Below, piece by piece: positions 35,646 through 43,833 of a stretch of DNA of 64,000 nucleotides (positions are counted from its first letter, which is position 1; each line of letters opens with the position of its first letter). The translations under genes and the position numbers were made by a program. Location: positions 62,001 through 126,000 of the forward strand of contig JASBRP010000017.1 of the NCBI GenBank assembly GCA_030149365.1, in the 5' to 3' direction. The notes under the pieces were generated by a model. It was given only the letters and a program-made list of their open reading frames with translations, was not told the origin of the DNA and did not search any database. The stretch is from Solimonas sp. (GTDB taxonomy: Bacteria; Pseudomonadota; Gammaproteobacteria; Nevskiales; Nevskiaceae).

Positions 35646-38093
35646 TCAGGGTTGGAAGCTGTAGCCCATCTCCACGCCGAAGCAGCGCGGCGGCGTGATG
35701 AACTTCAGGGAGAGCACGTCGCCGGTCACGCGCGTGTAGTTGTTCGACGCGGTGACACCGCGCTCGTCGGTGAGGTTCTTGCCGAAGGCGGTGAAGTTGA
35801 AGTTGCCGCGCTTGAAGCCCGCGCGCAGGTCGAACAGGTTGTAGTCGCCCTTGGTCACGTCCTGGTACGACAGGTTACTGGAGGACTTGCCCTCATAGCG
35901 GTGGATGAAGGTGATCGAAGGCTGCCAGGCCGGGAACTCCCAGGACGCGGTCAGCGTGTTGCTGAGCGACCACTCGGGAGATCCGGGCAGGCGGTCGCCC
36001 TTCTCCGCGGGAGGGCGGCCGTTGTTGGGGTCGTAGTCGTTCAGCAGTTGCGCGTCGAGCCAGGTCACCGAGCTCTGCGCGGTGAGGAAATCGAAGGGAC
36101 GTGCGACCATCGACAGCTCCACGCCCCGGATGCGCGCATCGCCAGCATTGTCCAGGAACTTGAAGATGCCGCTGCGATCCGTGGCAATCAGCGGGATATC
36201 GTGCCAGTCGATCTGGAACACGGCGAGGTCCAGGGTCATGCGGCGGTCGAACCAGGCGGTCTTGACGCCGATCTCGTAGTTCTGCACCTCGTCCGGGTTG
36301 TAGCTGCGCTTGGTCGGCGTGAGCGGCGTGCTGGGCACCAGGTTGGGGCCGCCGAGACGATATCCGCGCGAGTAGAGGCCGTAGAGCAGCACGTCGTCCG
36401 TTGCCTGCCAGGCCAGCGACACCTTGGGATTGAAGCCCTTGGCCGAGCTGCTGCGCGACTCGCGGAACTCCGGACTGCCGCCCGGCAGCAGCAGCAGGCC
36501 GCGGCCGTTGATGGTGCTGTCGACCAGGTTGTCGTAGTAGCGGCCACCCGCGGTGAGCTTGAAGTCGGTCGCGAAGCGCCAGGTCAGGTCGACGAACGCG
36601 GCCTTCTCCGGAGCATTGATCTTCGCGTTCTGGCGGAACAGCGTCGTCAGGCCGGAGAGCGGGCCCGGCGGCGTGATGCCCAAGCCTTCGAGCAGCGCAT
36701 TGATGATGCCCGCCGTCTCCTCCAGGACCTTGGCATCCAGGTTGACGTCGAACTCCTCGTCGCGATCGGCATAGGACACACCCGCGAGGTATTCGAAGGT
36801 CTCGCCCGGCGGCGAGATAAAGCGTAGCTCGGCGCTGTAGCCCTTCACGCCGCCGCTCTGCGTCAGCGGGAAGTCAAGCCCCAGTGCACCGATGCCCAGG
36901 CTGCTGGCGCCATCGTAGGACAGGCTGCTCGACTTGTCCTGCACACCGGCGATGAAGGCCCAGCTGCCATAGTCGGCATCCAGCTCGTAGCGCAGCGTGG
37001 CCAGGCTGAACTCGTTGCTGCTGGGCTCAGGAACAATCGTGTCCTTCTTCAGGTCGCCGAGGCTTTCGTCGACATAGCCGGCATCGTCGGTCCTGGTTTG
37101 CTGGTACAGCGCGCTCAGGCGCAAGCGCGAGTTGTCGGTCGGGTTCCAGCCGAGGATGGCGCGCCCGCCCTGCGTCACGGAGTTGTTGGACTGCTCCTCA
37201 CCGGTCCCGAGGTTGTCGATGTATCCCGGCGTGCGCGTATAGTGCCCCACCAGTCGCAGCGCCAGCGCGTCCTCCACGATCGGCACGTTGACCATCAGCT
37301 TGCCGCTGCCGCCGAGGGAGCTGTTGGTGGCCAGGCTGCCCACGCCCTGCGCGGCGAAACCCCAGCCCGAGGCGTCGGGTGCCCGCGGGATGTAGTTGAT
37401 GGCACCGCCCAGCGAGGATGATCCGTAGAGCGCGCCCTGCGGGCCACGCAATACTTCCACGCGCTGCGCGTCGAAGGCATCGACGTCCGGCACTACCATC
37501 GGCGCAGCGGGATCGGTCAGCGGGATGTCGTCGTAGTACACGCCCACCGCGGTCTGCGCCAGTGAGGGCACGGTGTCGGAGGACACGCCGCGGATGGTGA
37601 TGACCGAGTAGCCGGGCACGCCGCTGTTGAAGTTCACGCCCGGCGACAGCGAGAGATACTCGCCGAAGCCGCTGGCACCGGCGCCTTCGAGCTGTTCCTG
37701 GCCGATGGCGCTGACGGCGCCAGCCACGGAGGAGAGGTTCTCCGAGCGCTTGTTGGCGGTGACCACGATCTCCTCGATGGCGGACGGCCGGTAGCTGGGC
37801 TCCTTCAACGCTGCCGGCGGCGGCGCCTCCTGCTTGGCCACGGGGATCGTCGACAGCAGGTCCTCGGCGGATTCCGCAGGCGGTGGTGACGCAGCCGGTG
37901 ACGACTCCGCCTGCTGCGGCGCGGCCGGTTGCGGCGCCGTTGCCTCGGGCGCGGGTTCGGCGTCCTGTGCGAGCAGTTCTTCCAGGCCATCCAGTGCATC
38001 GTCGGCCGGCTCCTGCGCCGTCGCGCTGCCCGCGGCAACCATGCCGGCCAGCATCAGTCCCGACCACCCCATCCGCTTGTGGCTCGGCGCCAT
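35646..38093 (-). CDS. TonB-dependent outer-membrane receptor
   Basis: An 815-residue receptor starting at ATG 38093, which overlaps the upstream stop as TGATG. A signal peptide (LMLAGMVAAGSATAQ) is followed by an alanine/proline/glutamine-rich extension. That extension ends LLSTIPVAKQEAPPPAALKEP, very like the one in the receptor at 29571-32021. The TonB-box region is IEEIVVTANKR. The plug has VEVLRGPQGALYGSSSLGGAINYI, and a beta-barrel ends with an aromatic residue near the C-terminus (GVEMGYSFQP). It is flanked by DUF885 upstream and hydrolase/M17 downstream, so peptides are a likely cargo. Confidence 0.93.
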   Translation of the reverse strand: MAPSHKRMGWSGLMLAGMVAAGSATAQEPADDALDGLEELLAQDAEPAPEATAPQPAAPQQAESSPAASPPPAESAEDLLSTIPVAKQEAPPPAALKEPSYRPSAIEEIVVTANKRSENLSSVAGAVSAIGQEQLEGAGASGFGEYLSLSPGVNFNSGVPGYSVITIRGVSSDTVPSLAQTAVGVYYDDIPLTDPAAPMVVPDVDAFDAQRVEVLRGPQGALYGSSSLGGAINYIPRAPDASGWGFAAQGVGSLATNSSLGGSGKLMVNVPIVEDALALRLVGHYTRTPGYIDNLGTGEEQSNNSVTQGGRAILGWNPTDNSRLRLSALYQQTRTDDAGYVDESLGDLKKDTIVPEPSSNEFSLATLRYELDADYGSWAFIAGVQDKSSSLSYDGASSLGIGALGLDFPLTQSGGVKGYSAELRFISPPGETFEYLAGVSYADRDEEFDVNLDAKVLEETAGIINALLEGLGITPPGPLSGLTTLFRQNAKINAPEKAAFVDLTWRFATDFKLTAGGRYYDNLVDSTINGRGLLLLPGGSPEFRESRSSSAKGFNPKVSLAWQATDDVLLYGLYSRGYRLGGPNLVPSTPLTPTKRSYNPDEVQNYEIGVKTAWFDRRMTLDLAVFQIDWHDIPLIATDRSGIFKFLDNAGDARIRGVELSMVARPFDFLTAQSSVTWLDAQLLNDYDPNNGRPPAEKGDRLPGSPEWSLSNTLTASWEFPAWQPSITFIHRYEGKSSSNLSYQDVTKGDYNLFDLRAGFKRGNFNFTAFGKNLTDERGVTASNNYTRVTGDVLSLKFITPPRCFGVEMGYSFQP

Positions 38094-39787
38094 CACGCCT
38101 TCCCCTCGATCCAGACCTGCAGGTGCTGCTCGAGCACCGGCAGCGTCACCGGCCCCGCCGTCATCAGGCGGTGGTGGAAATCCTTGAGCCGGAAGCGCGA
38201 ACCCAGGCGGGCTTCGGCCTGGCGACGCAGTTCCAGGATCTTCAGCTCACCCATCTTGTAAGCCAGCGCCTGTCCCGGCATGCCGATGTAGCGATCCACT
38301 TCGGCTTCGATGGTGCTGTCGGACTGGTTCAGGTGGCTCCGCATCAGGTCGATGGCCTGTTGCCGGCTCCAGCCATGCAGGTGGATGCCGGTATCCACCA
38401 CCAGGCGCAGCGCGCGCCACATCTCCATCTCCAGGCGCCCGAAGCGGCTGTAGGGGTCGCCGTAGAAACCCATGTCCTCGCCCAGCCGCTCGCAGTACAG
38501 GGCCCAGCCCTCCAGGTAGGCCATGTAGCCCATGGCGCCATGACGGCGAAAGTCCGGCAGGTCCTGCATCTCCTGCAATACCGCCAGATGCATCAGGTGC
38601 CCCGGCCAGGCCTCGTGCAGCACCAGCGGCACGTGCATGTAGGTCGGGCAGCGTTCCGGCAGGCTGCTGACCCAGAAGATGCCGGCACTGGAGCCGTCTG
38701 CGGGGTTGGGCTGGGCATAGGCCGGCGGCGCGTTCTGCGACAGCGCGGCCGGGATGCTCTCCACACCATAGGTCATGCGCGGAATCCAGGAGAAGAACTC
38801 CGGGATGCGCCGGTCGATGCGCTTGGCCAGCACCACGACGTGCTCCAGCAACTCTTCGCCAGAGCCGGCCAGGAAGGCGGGATCGCTGGCCAAGCGCTGG
38901 CGGAAGCCCGCCACGTCACCGGCGTAGCCCGCCTCCGCCGCCGTGGCCTCGATCTCGGCCGCGATGCGGTCCACCTCGGCCAGGCCCAGGCGATGGATGT
39001 CCTCGGGCAGCGTATCGACCGTGGTGTAGTGCGCCGCGATGAATCGGTAGTAGCCCGCGCCATCCGGCGCATCGGTGCAGGCCAGGCTGTCGCGACACTG
39101 CTGCGCGAACAGCGCGCGCAGCCCGGCGACATGGGCCTGGTAGGCGGGCACCAGGGCATCGGCGATCAGGGCACGGCCGCGCTCGATCAGCGCTGCATCC
39201 AATGGCGCCGGGCTGCGGCGCAACGGCTTGTACCAGATGGAATCCTCCACCGTACCGCCGAGATAGCTTTCGACGTTGGCCAGCACGCGCGGCAGCAGGA
39301 TCGCCGGCAGGCGGTGGCCCCGCGCCAGGCCGGCCGCCAGGCGGGCGCGGCAATCGGCCAGGTGCTGCGGCACCGTGGCCAGGCGCGCGAAGTAGTCCTC
39401 GGCGTCCGCACCGCCCTGCAGCACGGTCTTGTTGATGCTGTAGCCCACCAGAGCCTCCGCCCCGAAGGGAAACAGCAGGGGCCGCAGGTGCTCCTCCAGC
39501 CGGTAGCGCTCGCGGGCCTCGGACAGTTCCCGCCGCAGCAGGGCAGCGCTCAGCGCGTCCTGCCCGGAGAGGGCGTGCAGGTCGATGGCCTCCAGGCGCG
39601 CCAGGAACCCGGCGTGGGCTCGGTCACGGCGCGCGTAGTCCTCGGCGGACTCGCGGAACATCAGCCGGCGCGAGGGCTCGTGGCCGTGGTCGATGCCGAG
39701 CATCGGCTCTTCGTCGAGACGGAAGTTCCAGTAGTCCCGGGCCAGGCTTTCAAGCTGGGCCGGGGCCCCATCGGTTTTCATGTCCAT
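38093..39787 (-). CDS. DUF885 family protein (metallopeptidase-like)
   Basis: A 564-residue protein; the start is set at ATG 39787, with ATG 39781 also possible. The metal motif is LHEAWPGHLMH, with MAYLEGWALYCERLG for the second glutamate. The C-terminal family block IGMPGQALAYKMGELKILELRRQAEA is clear. It has the same family core as the DUF885 at 23383-25113, but the two sequences are well diverged. It is the first gene of a minus-strand operon leading into a TonB receptor, and is divergent from the AraC gene at 39897. It is likely cytoplasmic and peptide-degrading. Confidence 0.9.
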   Translation of the reverse strand: MDMKTDGAPAQLESLARDYWNFRLDEEPMLGIDHGHEPSRRLMFRESAEDYARRDRAHAGFLARLEAIDLHALSGQDALSAALLRRELSEARERYRLEEHLRPLLFPFGAEALVGYSINKTVLQGGADAEDYFARLATVPQHLADCRARLAAGLARGHRLPAILLPRVLANVESYLGGTVEDSIWYKPLRRSPAPLDAALIERGRALIADALVPAYQAHVAGLRALFAQQCRDSLACTDAPDGAGYYRFIAAHYTTVDTLPEDIHRLGLAEVDRIAAEIEATAAEAGYAGDVAGFRQRLASDPAFLAGSGEELLEHVVVLAKRIDRRIPEFFSWIPRMTYGVESIPAALSQNAPPAYAQPNPADGSSAGIFWVSSLPERCPTYMHVPLVLHEAWPGHLMHLAVLQEMQDLPDFRRHGAMGYMAYLEGWALYCERLGEDMGFYGDPYSRFGRLEMEMWRALRLVVDTGIHLHGWSRQQAIDLMRSHLNQSDSTIEAEVDRYIGMPGQALAYKMGELKILELRRQAEARLGSRFRLKDFHHRLMTAGPVTLPVLEQHLQVWIEGKA

Positions 39788-39896
39788 GCCGCACACTAGG
39801 CCATGGCCGCCATCAAGACTTTTTCTGGCGTCACGCAGTTTTTGGCGCGGGTCCCGCGCGGTTCCCCCGCCGGATGAATCCGGCTAGGCTTGGGCC

Positions 39897-40961
39897 ATGA
39901 GCAGCCACAGGAAGAGCCCCGAGGTGCCGCCGACCCTGCTGCTGAAGCAGGCCCTGACGGCCCTGGTGCGTCCCAGCGCCGAGGAGTTGCAGCAGCTCAC
40001 CGACCGGCATGTCCGCCGCACCGGCTTCGGCCTCCGCTTCGAACTGCCGGGTGCCGGCACCACCGGCTTCATGGAGCTGTCCCTGCCCTCGGCAGGGCTG
40101 CGGGTGTTCCGCAGCGTTTTCACCGTGCGGCTGACGCAAGAGGCCATCGCCACCTCCGAGCGCGACTGCCTGCGCATCCGCCTGGGACTGAGCGGTGACA
40201 TGCAGATGAAGCTCGACTCCGGTGAGACCACCGACATCATCGCGCCTTCCGCCATGGTGATCGTGCAGCCCAAGGGCGTCGAGTTCGTCGGTGTCAGCCT
40301 GCAGTCGCAACCCTTCCGCCAGGTCAACCTGATCCTGCCGCGCGGCACCCTGACCGAGGACTGGGGCTTCGACCTGTCGACCTTGCCGGAGCTGCTGCGG
40401 ACCCTGGAAGCCGGCGAGGCGCGCAAAGTGCAGTTCGCCAACATCCCGCTGACGCCGGCCCTGGCCAGCATCGCCACCGACATCCTCGAATGCGGGTTCT
40501 CCGGGCCGCTGCTGGACCGCTACCTGGAATCCAAGGCCCGGGAAACGCTGTGCCTGCTGATCGCCGCCATGCAGGAGCCGCAGGGTGCCGCCGCCACCGC
40601 GGAGTCGCTGCGCCTGACCCACCACGATCGCGAGCAGCTGGCACTCGCCCGCAAGCTGATCGACGACAGCTTCTCCGCGCCACCCGGCCTCGCCGCGCTG
40701 GCGCGCCGCGTCGGGCTCAACCGCAACAAGCTCTGCGCCGGATTCCAGGCCGAGTACGGCCTGACGATCCACGAATACGCACGCGAGCTGCACCTGCAGA
40801 AGGCCCTGCAGATGCTGCGCGAGGGTGGCGTGTCGATCACCGAGGTCGCGCTCGAGGTCGGCTACGAGCATTCCTCCAGCCTCACCACCGCCGTGAAGAA
40901 GCGCTTCGGCGTCAGCCCGCGGCAACTGCGGCAAACCTCCCGGCGCACCCCCAAGGGCTGA
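39897..40961 (+). CDS. AraC family regulator, PchR-like
   Basis: A 354-residue regulator. The N-terminal half has the pattern of PchR/siderophore-type AraC proteins (GFMELSLPSAGLRVFRSVF, CLRIRLGLSGDMQM, ANIPLTPALASIATDILECGFSGPLLDRYLESKARETLCLL). The C-terminal double helix-turn-helix reads FSAPPGLAALARRVGLNRNKLCAGFQAEYGLTIHEYARELHLQKALQMLREGGVSITEVALEVGYEH. It is divergent from the DUF885/TonB operon, an arrangement in which such regulators switch on their receptor genes. Two TTTTT...TGGCG words (39820-39830 and 39837-39847) in the gap might be its sites. Confidence 0.9.
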   Translation: MSSHRKSPEVPPTLLLKQALTALVRPSAEELQQLTDRHVRRTGFGLRFELPGAGTTGFMELSLPSAGLRVFRSVFTVRLTQEAIATSERDCLRIRLGLSGDMQMKLDSGETTDIIAPSAMVIVQPKGVEFVGVSLQSQPFRQVNLILPRGTLTEDWGFDLSTLPELLRTLEAGEARKVQFANIPLTPALASIATDILECGFSGPLLDRYLESKARETLCLLIAAMQEPQGAAATAESLRLTHHDREQLALARKLIDDSFSAPPGLAALARRVGLNRNKLCAGFQAEYGLTIHEYARELHLQKALQMLREGGVSITEVALEVGYEHSSSLTTAVKKRFGVSPRQLRQTSRRTPKG

Positions 40962-40967
40962 ACCCGC

Positions 40968-41579
40968 ATGTCTCCCCTGGCCATCTTCGGCGCCGTTGCG
41001 CTGGCGCACCTGCTGGCGGTGATGTCACCGGGGCCCGACTTCGTGATCGTGTCGCGGCAGACCCTGCAGCACGGCCGCGCCGCCGGCCTCTGGACCGCCT
41101 GGGGCATCGCCAGCGGCATCGTCTTCCACGTCTGCTGGGGCCTGCTGGGGCTGGCCTGGCTGCTGGAGCAGGCGCCCCGGATCCTCGAATGGCTGCGCTA
41201 CGGCGGCGCGGCCTTCCTGCTGGTCATGGGCTGGTCGGCCCTGCGCTCCAGGCCCGCGGGCCCGGACGATGCCACCGTCGTCGCACCGCCGGCACGGCGC
41301 AGCTTCTGGATCGGTGTCACCACCAATCTGCTGAACCCCAAGGCCGCGCTGTTCTTCGTCGCGCTGTTCTCGGCCGTGCTCACCAGCAGCACCTCGCCCG
41401 GACTGCGGCTGCTGCTGGGCACCTGGATCGTGCTGAGCACCGGCGCCTGGTTCAGCCTGGTGGCGCTCGGCCTCGGCCATCCGCGGATACGGGCCAAGCT
41501 GCAGGCACGCGCCTGGCAGATCGACCGTGCCATGGGCGGCCTGCTGGTGCTGTTGGCGCTGCTGGTCCTGCTGGGCTGA
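40968..41579 (+). CDS. LysE/RhtB family amino-acid exporter
   Basis: A 203-residue inner-membrane transporter. It opens with VALAHLLAVMSPGPDFVIVSRQTLQHGRAAGLWTAWGIASG, the LysE/RhtB signature region. TM segments follow, plus TTNLLNPKAALFFVALF, the conserved NPKxxLF loop. About six hydrophobic helices are present. It is expected to export amino acids such as threonine, homoserine or a related compound; the exact substrate is not predictable. It begins 6 bases after the AraC gene, so it is probably co-transcribed. It may remove surplus amino acids from peptide breakdown (inference). Confidence 0.92.
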   Translation: MSPLAIFGAVALAHLLAVMSPGPDFVIVSRQTLQHGRAAGLWTAWGIASGIVFHVCWGLLGLAWLLEQAPRILEWLRYGGAAFLLVMGWSALRSRPAGPDDATVVAPPARRSFWIGVTTNLLNPKAALFFVALFSAVLTSSTSPGLRLLLGTWIVLSTGAWFSLVALGLGHPRIRAKLQARAWQIDRAMGGLLVLLALLVLLG

Positions 41580-41588
41580 AGCGTCTCC

Positions 41589-43361
41589 TCAGGCCGGCAG
41601 GCGCCGGCGCAGCCACATCAGCAGCAGCGACACCAGCACGATCGCCGCGCCGCCCAGCACGAAACGGTAGTGATGCAGCTGCTTCTTGATGGCGTTGATC
41701 TTCACCTGCTTGTGCGGGTTGAAGTCGTCCGGCAGCTTCAGCACGCCCACGTCCTTCTCGTAGGCGGCGTAGTCGGCCAGCATGGCCTGGAAGCGCTGCG
41801 GCTCCTGCGCACTCAGGTCCTGCACCTCGCCGGGGTCGGTGGCGAGGTTGTAGAGGCGCCACTTCGCATCACCCCAGGGCAGCGTGATCCGGGTGATCTT
41901 GTAGTCGCCCTTGAACAGCGCGGCGTTGCCACCCACCTCCATGCCCACCGGCTCCTCGGCCGCGTAGACCCGCGGCGCGGCGCCGCTGAGCGCGGGCTTG
42001 AGGCTGCGCCCGCTCATCGGCACCGGGCCGTTCCAGCGGGAGGGTTCCACGCGGGCATAGTCGTAGATGGTCGGTGCCACGTCGGTGACGAAGCTGGTGC
42101 CGATCACGCGCTGGCCCGCCGCGATACCGGGGCCCGCCGCGATCAGCGGCACGCGCATGCCGCCTTCCGAGGAGTGGAACTTGAACAAGTTGCCCGGCGA
42201 GGCCGTGGCATTGGCCCATTCCGGGCCGATGAACACCATGCTGCCCTTCTCGCCGAGGTTCTCCAGCTCATGGGTATAGCCATGGCGCGACATCCAGGTC
42301 TTGAAGCCGGTCTGCGCCACCGGGTTGCTCGGCTCCGGGCCGTTGTCCGAGGTCAGCAGGAAGATGGTGTTCTCGAACTGCCCGCGCGCCTTGAGGTATT
42401 CCACCAGGCGGCCGATGTGCTGGTCCATCGCCTCGATCATGCCCGCATGCACCTGCATGCTCCTGGCGTAGATCGCGCGCTCGTCGGCGTCCAGCGATTC
42501 CCAGCTGCGCAGCTTCTCGTGCACCGGTGCCAGCGGCGCGCCCTGCGGGATCAGGCCGCGCTCCTGCGCACGGCGCCAGCGCTGCTCGCGGATCACGCCC
42601 CAGCCGCCGTCGTAGACCCCGGCATAGCCGGCGGTGAGCTCGCGTGGCGCCTGCACCGGGATATGCACCGCCTGGAAGGCGATGTACGCCAGGAAGGGCT
42701 CGCGGCGCTGCTGGTCCTTGTCCAGGTAGCCGATCATCTGGTCGATGAGGAACCTGGAGGAGTAGAAATCCTCCGGCAGGGTCGCCGGCTTGCCGTCCTC
42801 GAACCAGTCGGCGCTGGTGTAGTACGGCATGTAGGGCTTCTGCTCCCAGTTGTCCGCGCCCGAGGCGTCGAGCACGAAGGAGCGGTCGAAACCATGCGAG
42901 TCCGGCAGCTCGCCCGGCCCATGGCCCAGGTGCCACTTGCCGGTCATGTAGCTGCGATAGCCCTCCGCCTTCAGGCGCGTGGCCAGGGTCTCCACGCCGG
43001 GCTCGAAGCGCATGCGGTAGCCCGGCCGCCCCTGCTGCTCCACCGGCAGCGTCTCCGGGATGGTGGCGAAGCCGGTGCGGTGGTTGTCCACGCCAGTCAG
43101 CAGCATCGCGCGCGAGGGTGAGCACAACGGCGAGCTGTGGTACTGCGTGAAGACCGCGCCGCGCGCCGCGAGCGCGTCGATGTTGGGCGTGCGCGCCTCA
43201 CCGCCATAGGCGCCGAGATCGCTGAAGCCGGCATCGTCGATCAGCATCAGCACGAAATTGGGACGCGTGTCCGCGGGCGCGTCGGCCTGCGCGGTCGCCA
43301 CCAGCGGCAGCACTGCCGTGGCCAGCATGGCAGCCAAGCCGAAGCGTGAGGCCTTGTTCAT
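41589..43361 (-). CDS. Arylsulfatase, formylglycine type
   Basis: A 590-residue secreted sulfatase with a signal peptide (LAAMLATAVLPLVATAQA). The formylglycine site is CSPSR at residues 80-84, followed by LTG, so Cys80 needs an FGE-type enzyme. The metal residues appear in NFVLMLIDDAGFSD, GKWHLGHG and LTSDNGPEP. A C-terminal membrane helix (RFVLGGAAIVLVSLLLMWL) with a basic end anchors the protein. It probably removes sulfate from aryl or carbohydrate esters in the periplasm. It is preceded by the leader TTGGGGGAGAACC (43363-43375), identical to that of the PQQ gene at 61274-63427. Confidence 0.92.
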   Translation of the reverse strand: MNKASRFGLAAMLATAVLPLVATAQADAPADTRPNFVLMLIDDAGFSDLGAYGGEARTPNIDALAARGAVFTQYHSSPLCSPSRAMLLTGVDNHRTGFATIPETLPVEQQGRPGYRMRFEPGVETLATRLKAEGYRSYMTGKWHLGHGPGELPDSHGFDRSFVLDASGADNWEQKPYMPYYTSADWFEDGKPATLPEDFYSSRFLIDQMIGYLDKDQQRREPFLAYIAFQAVHIPVQAPRELTAGYAGVYDGGWGVIREQRWRRAQERGLIPQGAPLAPVHEKLRSWESLDADERAIYARSMQVHAGMIEAMDQHIGRLVEYLKARGQFENTIFLLTSDNGPEPSNPVAQTGFKTWMSRHGYTHELENLGEKGSMVFIGPEWANATASPGNLFKFHSSEGGMRVPLIAAGPGIAAGQRVIGTSFVTDVAPTIYDYARVEPSRWNGPVPMSGRSLKPALSGAAPRVYAAEEPVGMEVGGNAALFKGDYKITRITLPWGDAKWRLYNLATDPGEVQDLSAQEPQRFQAMLADYAAYEKDVGVLKLPDDFNPHKQVKINAIKKQLHHYRFVLGGAAIVLVSLLLMWLRRRLPA

Positions 43362-43433
43362 TGGTTCTCCCCCAATCGTTATGGGCCGATTGTCACCGGC
43401 CCGGGGGGAAATTGACAGGCTGTTGCTATCGCT

Positions 43434-43700
43434 TCAGCGCAACTGGCTGTCCTTGCTGCCGCGCCGGTTGTAGCCGCTGAATGTGCCGGATTGGCGGTCC
43501 TGCGCCTCCTGGCAGTCCACGCAGAGCCGCACCCCGGGAATCGCCAGGCGGCGGCCCTCGGGGATCTCGGCCTCGCATTCTGCACAGTGGCTCAGGCTGG
43601 GACCGGCGGACAGGCCGCTGCGGGCACGGGCAATGGCATCCGAGACCGTGGCATCGATCTGCTCCTGCACCGCACCCTCGCGCGCCCAACCGGTGGCCAT
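43434..43700 (-). CDS. DksA/TraR family zinc-finger protein
   Basis: An 88-residue protein with the C4 zinc finger CAEC...CVDC (CAECEAEIPEGRRLAIPGVRLCVDCQEAQ) and a short N-terminal helix (EGAVQEQIDATVSDAIARARS). It is the TraR-like short form of DksA, which inserts into the RNA polymerase secondary channel. The long coiled coil with an acidic tip seen in DksA is missing, so it may act as a truncated modulator. It lies upstream of the sulfatase gene on the same strand, 72 bases away. Confidence 0.92.
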   Translation of the reverse strand: MATGWAREGAVQEQIDATVSDAIARARSGLSAGPSLSHCAECEAEIPEGRRLAIPGVRLCVDCQEAQDRQSGTFSGYNRRGSKDSQLR

Positions 43701-43770
43701 GGCTCTCTCTACTTGCCGTGTCCTGTAGAGATAGTGCCCCTGCCCATGAATTTCAAGTCATCGGCGCATC

Positions 43771-43796
43771 CCCTCTCCCCGCAGGCGGGGAGAGGG
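43771..43796. repeat. Palindromic dispersed repeat
   Basis: CCCTCTCCCCGC, an AG loop, then GCGGGGAGAGGG: a perfect 12-bp stem in the gap between the DksA-like and PhoD genes. The same core occurs at 53350-53379. It looks like the short palindromic repeats scattered in proteobacterial genomes. It may also act as a terminator for PhoD. Confidence 0.65.
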
Positions 43797-43833
43797 CCAG
43801 GGTGAGGGGGGAGTCCGCCGCGAACAGCCCACC

